This document shows, piece by piece, positions 1 through 5,807 of a stretch of 8,357 bases of DNA. Source of the DNA: Akkermansia sp. (GTDB taxonomy: Bacteria; Verrucomicrobiota; Verrucomicrobiia; Verrucomicrobiales; Akkermansiaceae). The stretch spans positions 1 to 8,357 of the forward strand of contig JAIFNK010000055.1 in assembly GCA_020047775.1 (NCBI GenBank), in the 5' to 3' direction. The translations under genes and the position numbers were made by a program. The notes below the pieces were generated by a model. That model did no database searches. It had not been told where the DNA came from and saw only the letters and a list, made by a program, of their open reading frames with translations. The first letter of the stretch is position 1, and every line of letters starts with the position of its first letter.

Positions 1-593
1 CGACCGGCCAGATTCTCTACCAACTCATCATCGCGCTCAACCTGCCGATGCCACCGGAAACCCGCGATGCGGTCTATGTGGCGGTTTCCACGGATACCGG
101 CTCGTTCCAGTATCCCTCGACCACGGCCAAGACATACGAACTCGGTGCCGACCTGATCCACCGCGGGTTGGACGTGGGGACGATCAATTCCAACATCTAC
201 GACAACTATCCGTTCCGGCGCCTGGAGCTGATGCGGACACTGCTGAACACACTGGAACTTTCCGAAAACGGCATGGTCGCGAACTGGACGATGCACGACC
301 AGGATCGCGTCGATCTCAAGTTGATGCCGGAAGACAGCGAGGGACTCATCGATTTCATCCGCGCGATCCGCGGCGTGTTGCTCGCGGTGTTTTTCGAAGA
401 ACTGCCGGATGGGAAAATCCGGATTTCGATGCGCTCGAAGGATCGGCGGCTGGACGTCTGCCAGATCGCGACGGAGTTCGGCGGCGGTGGTCACGCGCTG
501 GCCGCCGGGATCCGCATGAAAGGACCGCTGGAAGAGGCGAAGGCCCTCGTGCTCGGCGCGATCCACCGCCGGATCGCCACCAGCGGACTTTGA
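1..593 (+). CDS. nrnA: DHH/DHHA1 family phosphoesterase, NrnA type (3' part, start outside window)
   Basis: The reading frame is open from the left edge (first full codon at 3), so the visible roughly 197 residues are the C-terminal part of a protein that is usually about 320-340 residues. Two family signatures are visible. 'VSTDTGSFQYPSTT' (around 84-125) carries a late metal-binding aspartate of the DHH domain (codon 93-95). 'GGGGHALAAG' (480-509) is the glycine-rich substrate-binding motif of the DHHA1 domain. Family knowledge: NrnA enzymes are cytoplasmic, Mn-dependent, and degrade short oligoribonucleotides (nanoRNA); many also dephosphorylate pAp. The gene is followed by truB after 16 bp on the same strand, which matches the frequent rbfA-nrnA-truB order and suggests co-transcription. 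The N-terminal DHH motif itself lies outside the window. The DHH/DHHA1 assignment is firm; the exact nuclease versus pAp phosphatase specificity is inferred. Confidence 0.9.
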   Translation, partial: TGQILYQLIIALNLPMPPETRDAVYVAVSTDTGSFQYPSTTAKTYELGADLIHRGLDVGTINSNIYDNYPFRRLELMRTLLNTLELSENGMVANWTMHDQDRVDLKLMPEDSEGLIDFIRAIRGVLLAVFFEELPDGKIRISMRSKDRRLDVCQIATEFGGGGHALAAGIRMKGPLEEAKALVLGAIHRRIATSGL

Positions 594-609
594 TTTCCAC
601 CCACCTTAT

Positions 610-1344
610 ATGAGAAACAATCCCATGGATTCAGACGGCCCGAGTGGCGTCTTGTTGATAGATAAAGCCGAAGACATGACCTCGCACGATGTCGTGGCCA
701 TCGCCCGTCGGGCCTTGAACACCAAAAAAATCGGCCATTGCGGCACGCTTGATCCCATGGCGACCGGGCTGCTGATGCTCGTCATCGGCCGGGCAACGAA
801 AATCCAGGACCTGCTGATGAGCGAGGACAAACAATACGTCGGCACGCTCACGCTCGGCTCGACGACGAGCACGCAGGACCGCCAGGGCGACACCTTGGTG
901 ACATTGCCTGTTGGAGACTATTCCAGGGAACAGATCCAGGAGGCCTTCGACGGATTCATGGGCGACTTCGAGCAGATCCCGCCGATGGTTTCCGCGATCA
1001 AAAAGGACGGCGTGCCGCTTTACAAACTTGCTAGAAAAGGTATCGAAATCGTGCGTGAGCCGCGCAAGGTACACATCACCTCCTACGAGGTGGGGCGCAT
1101 CGAGCTGCCGGAAGTGGACTTCATCGTGAATTGCTCGAAGGGCTTTTATGTGCGGACCTACGCCCACGACATCGGCGCGAAGCTCGGTTGCGGGGCGCAC
1201 TTGAGCGCGCTACGGCGGACGCGGTCCGGGAAATTCACGCTCGACCGGGCGGTGACCGTGGCGGACCTGAAAACCGCACCGCGCGAGGATCTTTTCAAGG
1301 CGCTCATTTCCCTGGCGGAAATCTCGTTGATGCGCGGCGCCTGA
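610..1344 (+). CDS. truB: tRNA pseudouridine(55) synthase TruB, short form
   Basis: TruB converts U55 of the T-arm of tRNAs to pseudouridine in the cytoplasm. The catalytic motif 'GHCGTLDPMATGLL' places the nucleophile aspartate at residue 48. The N-terminal 'GVLLIDKAEDMTSHDVV' is the usual LLDKPxGxTS segment, but with Ala in place of Pro and Asp in place of Gly. The later motifs 'KGFYVRTYAHDIG' and 'GAHLSALRRTRSG' complete the catalytic domain. At 244 residues it ends shortly after the catalytic domain and has no room for the C-terminal PUA-type domain of the roughly 314-residue E. coli protein; such short forms are common outside proteobacteria. The start at 610 is not decided by a ribosome binding site; the ATG at 625 is an equally possible start and would remove five residues. 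It lies 16 bp after the nrnA-type gene, probably in the same transcript. Confidence 0.95.
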   Translation: MRNNPMDSDGPSGVLLIDKAEDMTSHDVVAIARRALNTKKIGHCGTLDPMATGLLMLVIGRATKIQDLLMSEDKQYVGTLTLGSTTSTQDRQGDTLVTLPVGDYSREQIQEAFDGFMGDFEQIPPMVSAIKKDGVPLYKLARKGIEIVREPRKVHITSYEVGRIELPEVDFIVNCSKGFYVRTYAHDIGAKLGCGAHLSALRRTRSGKFTLDRAVTVADLKTAPREDLFKALISLAEISLMRGA

Positions 1345-1379
1345 GGCGCTGAGCTGCTCCGGGGCGGCGGCGAAAAATA

Positions 1380-2777
1380 ATGATCGATTTCCAAAATGGC
1401 CGACGTATTTCTCACGCCATGGCCATTCATCGTGAAAAACACATCCAGATTTCCCGCCGTTCCTTCATCCACCGCGCGACAGCTGCGGCTGCCGCAGCCG
1501 GGCTGCCCCTGTGGTTTGTCGAGCGTGAACTCGCGCGCGCGGCAGAACCCGAGAAAACAATTTCGCCCAACGACCGACCGAACATTGCATTGATCGGATC
1601 CGGCGGTATGGGCACGGGCGATGCCCGCAACTCCAAACGGTACGCCAACCTCGTTGCCGTGTGCGATGTGGACCGCGCGCAAATCGACAAAGCCGTGGGA
1701 CGTCTATCCGATCCCGGCAAGAAATTGGACACCTACACGGACTTTCGCAAAATCCTCGAGCGCAAGGACATCGACGCCATCATCAACGGCACTCCGGATC
1801 ACTGGCACAGCCTCATCAACATCGGCGCGGCCAAAGCCGGCAAGGACATCTATTCGGAGAAACCCCTTACACTGACCATCGACGAAGGCAAACACGTCGT
1901 GCGTGCCGTCCGGGACAACAAAGTGGTGTTGCAAACCGGCACGCAACAACGTAGCAGCGAGCGTTTCCGAATGGCCTGCGAACTGGTCCGCAATGGCAGG
2001 ATCGGCAAGCTCAAGGAAGTCACCGTCTGGCTGCCCGCCGGCGTGCGGGGTGGCCCGTTTCAAACCGCGCCGATCCCCGATGGACTCGACTGGGATTACT
2101 GGCTCGGCCAAGCTCCGAAAGTGGACTATCTTAAAGAACGCTGCCATACCACATTTCGCAATTGGTATGATTACTCCGGCGGCACCATGACCGACTGGGG
2201 CGCACACCACATGGACATCGGCTACTGGGCGATCGGCCTGCCGGCACCGACCCGGGTCGAAAGCAAGACGCTCACCGAGCCGATTCCTAACGGCTATACC
2301 GCGATCAGCGATTACGAAGTCAAGTTCACCTATCCGAATGGTGTGGTTTTCAACGTCCGCACCACTCCCGACGACAGCCCCTTTGGCGAGGTGATCAAGC
2401 CGGACGGTCAGCGCAACGGCATCCGCTTCGAGGGCACCGACGGATGGATTTGGGTGAACCGCGACGGCATCAGTGCCACGGACCGCGAATTGCTCAGCAA
2501 GCCGCTGCCCGACGATGCCGAGCGGCTCTACGTCAGCAATGACCATCGTGCCAACTTCTTCGAGTGCATGAAATCGCGCAAGGATCCGATCGCCGACGTC
2601 GAGACCGGCCACCGCTCGGCCACCGTCTGCCATCTTGGTGCCATTTCACTGCGGACCCGCAAAAGCCTCCAGTGGGATCCGGAAAAGCAATTCTTCACCG
2701 GCGAGCATGCGGACGAGGCCAACACCTATGTCGCTCGCGAAATGCGCAAGCCCTACGACTATGGTTTTGTGGCGTGA
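1380..2777 (+). CDS. Tat-exported Gfo/Idh/MocA family oxidoreductase
   Basis: This is an NAD(P)-dependent oxidoreductase-type protein probably acting on a sugar or sugar-like substrate outside the cytoplasm. Near the N-terminus 'SRRSFIHRA' followed by an Ala-rich hydrophobic stretch and 'ARAAEP' is a twin-arginine signal, as expected for a protein that folds around its cofactor before export. 'NIALIGSGGMGTGDA' is the Rossmann dinucleotide loop. 'YSEKPLT' carries the family's conserved EKP lysine (residue 161 from this start). 'GGTMTDWGAHHMDIGYW' is typical of the C-terminal domain of the bacterial subgroup. The ATG at 1419 gives a more usual Tat n-region of 12 residues before SRR and is probably the true start (452 residues); neither start has a clear ribosome binding site. 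Related exported members include GH109 glycosidases, so a hydrolytic NAD-dependent role cannot be excluded. Substrate unknown. Confidence 0.9.
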   Translation: MIDFQNGRRISHAMAIHREKHIQISRRSFIHRATAAAAAAGLPLWFVERELARAAEPEKTISPNDRPNIALIGSGGMGTGDARNSKRYANLVAVCDVDRAQIDKAVGRLSDPGKKLDTYTDFRKILERKDIDAIINGTPDHWHSLINIGAAKAGKDIYSEKPLTLTIDEGKHVVRAVRDNKVVLQTGTQQRSSERFRMACELVRNGRIGKLKEVTVWLPAGVRGGPFQTAPIPDGLDWDYWLGQAPKVDYLKERCHTTFRNWYDYSGGTMTDWGAHHMDIGYWAIGLPAPTRVESKTLTEPIPNGYTAISDYEVKFTYPNGVVFNVRTTPDDSPFGEVIKPDGQRNGIRFEGTDGWIWVNRDGISATDRELLSKPLPDDAERLYVSNDHRANFFECMKSRKDPIADVETGHRSATVCHLGAISLRTRKSLQWDPEKQFFTGEHADEANTYVAREMRKPYDYGFVA

Positions 2778-2792
2778 GCGCGTGAAGTTTCT

Positions 2793-3035
2793 TCAGGGCG
2801 GCTTCAACGACTCTGAAATTTTCAAAGCGAACCTTGGTTCGGGCAGGTCTCCAAGTGGATGATAGAGAGATATTTGTAGCAATTCGAAACTGCGGCAACC
2901 ACAGGCTTTTCTCATGAACAGATTGAGGCGCAGGTTGATGCCTTCGACGATGCCGCCGGGGTAGAACTTGCCTGCCTTGAAATCGTTCATCAGCAGGTCC
3001 CCGTGGTTGCGCAGCGGGCCGACGAACATCTTCAT
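2793..3035 (-). pseudogene. C-terminal remnant of an ISL3-family transposase
   Basis: The frame encodes 80 residues that fit the C-terminal end of ISL3-type DDE transposases. 'LRNHGDLLMNDFKAGKF' matches the segment before the last catalytic residue. 'GGIVEGINLRLNLFMRKACG' corresponds to the usual SSGVVEGxNNKxKLxxRKxYG block with the catalytic glutamate. 'SLYHPLGDLPEP' matches the typical ALYHxLGKLPEP end. A stop codon (3036-3038) lies directly upstream of the ATG in this frame, and the other roughly 300 residues including both catalytic aspartates are absent, so it cannot be active. Several normally conserved positions have drifted (Pro for Ser, Leu for Asn, Cys for Tyr/Phe), suggesting an old relic. 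No terminal inverted repeats were recognised. It runs opposite to the oxidoreductase gene and ends 16 bp from that gene's stop. The identification rests on remembered family patterns, not a search. Confidence 0.72.
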
Positions 3036-3370
3036 TCACGCAAGAAACCAACCCGCACCAGCGCGGACTTTTGTATGATATTGCCAGCGGTCGCTGCACG
3101 AAAGCGGCCCCCGCCGGAATGACGTTTCAGGAGAACCAATAGCCAAAAATCGTGAATCGGTTTAATATGCCCCGAAGCCATCAAACATGATGTCAACCCG
3201 TGAGGAACCCCGTTTACGGGAAATATCGTGGTAGATCGCCGGTTTTCCAACGAATCCTTCCAAGGTGCCAGCCAACGCGCGCGTCTCATGCCCCAACCCC
3301 TCAACTTTTTGTCTGTCACCATGAAATGACCTGCAAAGGTCGCCCGCAGCCTTTGCGCGGGGCGAAAATC
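3036..3370. other. Unassigned intergenic stretch between gene remnants
   Basis: These 335 bases carry no convincing gene. A minus-strand frame stays open across them as part of the 155-codon frame 3032-3499, but its translation resembles no family I know, and it continues past the restriction-enzyme similarity without matching the expected next segment. Small palindromes occur, for example CAGCGG/TCGCTG at 3085-3096 and CCCGT-TT-ACGGG near 3213-3224, without T-runs. It may be further decayed mobile or restriction-system DNA. Confidence 0.5.
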
Positions 3371-3481
3371 AAACAGATCCGGCCGGAAAAACCCGCGCAC
3401 CACCTTCTCCAGCTCGAATTCCACCTGCGGCTTGTCATTCTCGTTCGAAATCGTCCGCCACGGCATGAACCATTCAACATT
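3371..3481 (-). pseudogene. Fragment of a type I restriction enzyme R subunit (HsdR)
   Basis: About 37 residues on the minus strand, containing 'EWFMPWRTISNENDKP' and 'LEKVVRGFFRPDLF', resemble the segment of HsdR proteins in the N-terminal half, where a conserved F-x-x-WR-T-x block is followed by LExxxxGxFxxxxFLDxIRxFI. Family knowledge: HsdR is the translocase/endonuclease subunit of type I restriction-modification systems. The similarity stops abruptly after 'DLF'; the expected FLDxIRxF and following 'GYHQFHA' segment do not appear in any frame nearby. No nuclease or helicase motif, and no HsdM or HsdS, is present in the window. It is thus a small dead fragment, butted at about 3490-3508 against the fucosidase remnant on the opposite strand. 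The fragment is short, so the identification is tentative. Confidence 0.5.
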
Positions 3482-3508
3482 CAAGATCCCAGACAACATG
3501 AAAATTAC

Positions 3509-3930
3509 ATCACCAGCAAGGGCGGCAACTACCTGCTCAACGTCGGCCCCACTGGCGAAGGTGAAATTCCCGCAGCCTCACTCGAGCGCCTCACCGCCAT
3601 CGGCGATTGGATGAAGGTCAACGCCGAATCGATCCACGGCACCTCCGCCTCGTTGTTTGCCAAAGCCTCATGGGACGCTCCACCACCCGCCACAACGCCG
3701 ACGGCAGTAAGACTCTCTATCTGCATGTTTTCAAATCCCCCGATGGCGGCAAGCTCACCGTGAAGTCTTTGAAAAGTCGCCCGGAAAAAGCCACCATCCT
3801 CGGTCAAGACAACCCCCTCACCATCTCCGGCAAGGAAGGCGCGTGGGCCATCCAACTTCCCGATGGACCTCTCTCCCCATTCGCCACCGTGGTCGCCCTG
3901 ACGTTCAAGGACCAACCGATTGTAGAATAA
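3509..3930 (+). pseudogene. 3' remnant of a GH29 alpha-L-fucosidase gene, with frameshift
   Basis: The segment begins in the middle of a GH29 catalytic domain at 'ITSKGGNYLLNVGPTGEG', the conserved block near the end of the barrel, and continues with 'DWMKVNAESIHGTSAS', which leads into the C-terminal beta-sandwich domain. At the TGGGAC at 3671-3676 the frame changes: upstream 'SLFAKASW' is read in one frame, and downstream 'GRSTTRHNADGSKTLYLHVF' in another. Restoring one G in the TGGG run would rejoin them. The downstream part ends in '...LTFKDQPIVE' with TAA at 3928-3930. The N-terminal roughly 300 residues, including the signal peptide and nucleophile region, are missing, because the HsdR-like fragment lies immediately upstream in opposite orientation. 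The frameshift could in principle be a sequencing error, but the missing 5' end shows that the gene is dead. It is a different subtype from the intact fucosidase at 4578. Confidence 0.85.
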
Positions 3931-3939
3931 TTCATCTTC

Positions 3940-4164
3940 ATGAAGAACACCTGGATCGTCGGCAGCCTGCTGTTGACCACATTGACGTCCTACGCGGACC
4001 CTGCCAAATTGATCTATCAGCCACAAGGCGATGCGATCGTCATCGAAAACGGCACGCGCTGGGATCACCGACCGCTGTATTGCCATGAGCGATTCGCCTT
4101 CGTCTGGTCGGGCGAAATGCCGTCGTTGCCCCCCCCTTTTCCCCGCCCTCCGGTCCTCTCATGA
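3940..4164 (+). pseudogene. Truncated 5' end of a secreted protein gene (DUF4450-like?)
   Basis: The frame starts 9 bp after the stop of the fucosidase remnant, so the two were probably neighbours in one operon. It encodes a clear Sec signal peptide ('MKNTWIVGSLLLTTLTSYA', cleavage likely before DPAK) followed by about 45 residues including 'ENGTRWDHRPLYCHERFAF' and 'SGEMPSL'. The spacing and the R-x-LY-x(4)-F...E-P pattern remind me of the beginning of DUF4450 proteins found in glycan-degradation loci, but the match is from memory and short. After 'GEMPSL' the sequence runs into a C8-T4-C4 tract, the left end of repeat copy R1, and the translation becomes a proline-rich tail ending at TGA 4162-4164. 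Those last 11-13 residues are therefore repeat-derived. The rest of the gene, expected to be several hundred codons, is absent. Confidence 0.55.
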
Positions 4165-4200
4165 GGTTCCTCAAAGGCCTTCACCCCAAAAGCAATTCCT
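4132..4200 (+). repeat. Dispersed repeat copy R1
   Basis: This 69-base unit begins with CCCCCTTTTCCCCGCC, has a variable middle of about 21 bases, and ends with CCTTCACCCCAAAAGCAA (then TTCCT). It shares both conserved ends and its total length with R2. It starts exactly where the signal-peptide gene at 3940 loses its coding sense. The middle contains CCTC-TCAT-GAGG, a small inverted repeat. The core lacks one A relative to the other copies. Confidence 0.75.
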
Positions 4201-4236
4201 TAGCAATAATAGACATTTCCTCGACTCAGCCACCTC

Positions 4237-4581
4237 ATGAAAACCACCCCCGTCCTCCGGGCGCTTGCGCTCGTCCTTACGCTTACCTCCACGGCGCTTC
4301 ACGCGCAGGTGCCGCAGATCATCAACTACCAGGGCCGCGTTGCCGTCGGTGATCCGCCGGTGAACTTCGACGGCTCCGGCTCGTTCAAGTTCGCGCTGGT
4401 TCAGGGCGAGGGCCCAACCCTGCTCTGGAACAACCCCCTTTTCCCCGCCTCCTGTCCGGCCAACGGCTCTTTCAACGGCCTTCACCCCAAAAGCAAATTC
4501 CTTGCAGCCGCGGCACTGATCAATACCATGCTCGAGAGCCGATTATTCAAGGCAGCCGTCCAAAATATCCCAATCCAATGA
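4237..4581 (+). CDS. Truncated secreted protein fused to repeat sequence; stop overlaps next gene
   Basis: The first about 66 residues are a genuine exported N-terminus: signal peptide 'MKTTPVLRALALVLTLTST' with cleavage likely after ALHA, then 'QVPQIINYQGRVAVG' and 'NFDGSGSFKFALVQGEG', a start I associate with large secreted proteins of Verrucomicrobiota. After 'LLWNN' (about 4433) repeat R2 begins, and the remaining roughly 48 residues, read through the repeat and the DNA behind it ('SFNGLHPKSKFLAAAAL'), are unrelated to the family. The normal gene would be much longer, so this is a 5' fragment and probably not functional in its original role. The frame ends at TGA 4579-4581 in an ATGA overlap with the start of the fucosidase, so if translated it could couple ribosomes to that gene. 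Function unknown. Confidence 0.55.
   Translation: MKTTPVLRALALVLTLTSTALHAQVPQIINYQGRVAVGDPPVNFDGSGSFKFALVQGEGPTLLWNNPLFPASCPANGSFNGLHPKSKFLAAAALINTMLESRLFKAAVQNIPIQ
4434..4502 (+). repeat. Dispersed repeat copy R2
   Basis: Same length and same two ends as R1: the CCCCCTTTTCCCCGCC start is identical over 16 bases, and the core CCTTCACCCCAAAAGCAA followed by ATTCCT ends the unit. The middle, CGGCTCTTTCAAC, is shared with R3 rather than with R1; over the last 39 bases R2 and R3 differ at only three positions. R2 begins exactly where the gene starting at 4237 stops resembling its family. Confidence 0.8.
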
Positions 4582-5693
4582 AAAGAATGAAAACCCTCAC
4601 CTTTCTAATGCTGGCAAGTTGCATGCTCGTCGGCGCTGGTGCGACACATGCGGCGGATCTCAAGCAAGAAAGCCTTGAGGCTTACAAGGCGCGGATGGAT
4701 TGGTTTGTCCGTGCCCAGTATGGCATGTTCATTCATTTCGGCCTCTATTCCCACCTCGGAGGCGAATGGAAAGGCGAAAAGGTCGGGTGGTATGCGGAAT
4801 GGATTCAGGCGAGTCGGAACATACCGGCCAAAGAATACGCCGAAATCATCAACGACTTCAATCCGGCGGGCTTCGATGCCGACTTCATTGCGCGCACGGC
4901 CAAGGACGCGGGGATGACTTATCTGGTCATTACGGCGAAACACCATGAAGGCTTCTGCCTTTGGGACAGCGCCTACACGGATTTCGATATTTCCCGAAGT
5001 GCCTTGAAGGAGCGGGATCTTCTCGCCGAATTGAGCGGGGCATGCAGGAAACACGGGATCAGGTTCGGATTGTATTACAGCATCATCGATTGGAACCATC
5101 CGTCTCAGAAACCTTCATTGACGGGAGACAGACCGATGCAGCGGTGGGGGCAGACCCGCTTTGATAAAGGGCGGAAGCAGGAATACATCGCCTACCAGAC
5201 CCATCAGATCAAGGAGTTGATTCAAAAATATGATCCGGATCTATTGTGGTTCGACGGCGACTGGGTGAGTTGGTGGACCTTGGACGACGGTTCTGAACTC
5301 TACAACACGATCCGCGAGGCCGGCCCCGATATCATCGTGAACAACCGCGTGGCCAAGCGGAGCAGTTTTCAACTGGATTACGTCACCCAGGAGCAGCAGC
5401 ACTTTGCAACGGAGTTTCCGAACCATTGGGAAGGCTGCTACACCATGAACAAATCGTGGGGGTATAAAAAGCACGACCAGAACTGGAAGAGTGCCCAAAC
5501 GATCTACGACAAGCTGGCGGATATCAACCAGAAGGGTGGCAACCTCCTTCTCAATGTCGGTCCCGACGGCAATGGAAAAATTCAACCGGAGGCGGTCGCC
5601 CTGCTTCTGGAAACGGCCGAACTGCTCAAGGCGAAGCCGATCACCAAGCGGATCCCACAGATTGTCGAGGTTCCGGGAATCATCGAAAAGTAA
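4578..5693 (+). CDS. Secreted alpha-L-fucosidase, GH29, catalytic domain only
   Basis: GH29 enzymes release terminal alpha-L-fucose from glycans with retention of configuration. The mature protein starts with 'WFVRAQYGMFIHFGLYSHLG', the family's N-terminal hallmark. It continues with 'VITAKHHEGFCLWDSAYTDF' (His122-His123, substrate binding) and 'RFGLYYSIIDWNHP'. 'LLWFDGDW' has Asp226 at the position of the catalytic nucleophile. A Glu in 'TEFPNHWEGCYTMNKSWGY' (279 or 285) is a candidate acid/base. 'QKGGNLLLNVGPDGNG' closes the barrel. At 371 residues it stops soon after, lacking the usual C-terminal beta-sandwich. The N-terminus is a Sec signal with cleavage likely at THA-A; 'MLASC' also fits a lipobox, but the hydrophobic stretch continues beyond the Cys, so a lipoprotein is less likely. 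ATG 4587 is an alternative start. The start overlaps the preceding hybrid frame (ATGA). Confidence 0.92.
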   Translation: MKRMKTLTFLMLASCMLVGAGATHAADLKQESLEAYKARMDWFVRAQYGMFIHFGLYSHLGGEWKGEKVGWYAEWIQASRNIPAKEYAEIINDFNPAGFDADFIARTAKDAGMTYLVITAKHHEGFCLWDSAYTDFDISRSALKERDLLAELSGACRKHGIRFGLYYSIIDWNHPSQKPSLTGDRPMQRWGQTRFDKGRKQEYIAYQTHQIKELIQKYDPDLLWFDGDWVSWWTLDDGSELYNTIREAGPDIIVNNRVAKRSSFQLDYVTQEQQHFATEFPNHWEGCYTMNKSWGYKKHDQNWKSAQTIYDKLADINQKGGNLLLNVGPDGNGKIQPEAVALLLETAELLKAKPITKRIPQIVEVPGIIEK

Positions 5694-5758
5694 CAGCCAT
5701 CGATCCTGGCAACCGAACCTAGAACCTAGTATGGCAAAGGGACAGGCCTTTAGTAATC

Positions 5759-5797
5759 CCGCTCTTTCAACAACCTTCACCCCAAAAGCAAATTCCT
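5759..5797 (+). repeat. Dispersed repeat copy R3 (right part only)
   Basis: It matches the right 39 bases of R2 at 36 positions, including the core CCTTCACCCCAAAAGCAA at 5774-5791. The polypyrimidine left end of R1 and R2 is absent; instead the DNA carries the tandem heptamer AACCTAG AACCTAG (about 5717-5730) and AAAGG-GACAGG-CCTTT at about 5736-5751, a weak hairpin without a T-run. The copy lies between the convergent fucosidase gene and the large minus-strand gene. Confidence 0.7.
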
Positions 5798-5807
5798 AGC
5801 AGTCATT

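Noticed and set aside
1336..1359. Terminator after truB
   Set aside because: GCGCC-TGA-GGCGC and GAGC-T-GCTC can pair, but the stems are short and no T-run follows.
1704..2633. 309-codon minus-strand open frame
   Set aside because: It lies wholly inside the oxidoreductase gene, whose plus-strand translation has all family motifs; the minus frame is a by-product of GC-rich codon use.
3032..3499. 155-codon minus-strand frame as a real gene
   Set aside because: Only about 37 residues resemble a known family (HsdR); the rest has no recognisable sense, so it is better described as a fragment plus unassigned DNA.
3529..4086. 185-codon minus-strand open frame
   Set aside because: It is antisense to the recognisable fucosidase remnant and the signal-peptide gene; its translation resembles no family.
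5736..5751. Terminator between the convergent genes
   Set aside because: AAAGG-GACAGG-CCTTT is only a 5-bp stem with no T-run on either strand.
4132..5797. Integron cassette array with attC sites
   Set aside because: Gene-repeat-gene order suggested it, but none of the three copies has the paired RYYYAAC and GTTRRRY core sites or long imperfect inverted symmetry, and no integrase is in the window.
4132..5797. CRISPR array
   Set aside because: Only three imperfect copies with spacings of about 300 and 1300 bases, containing genes.
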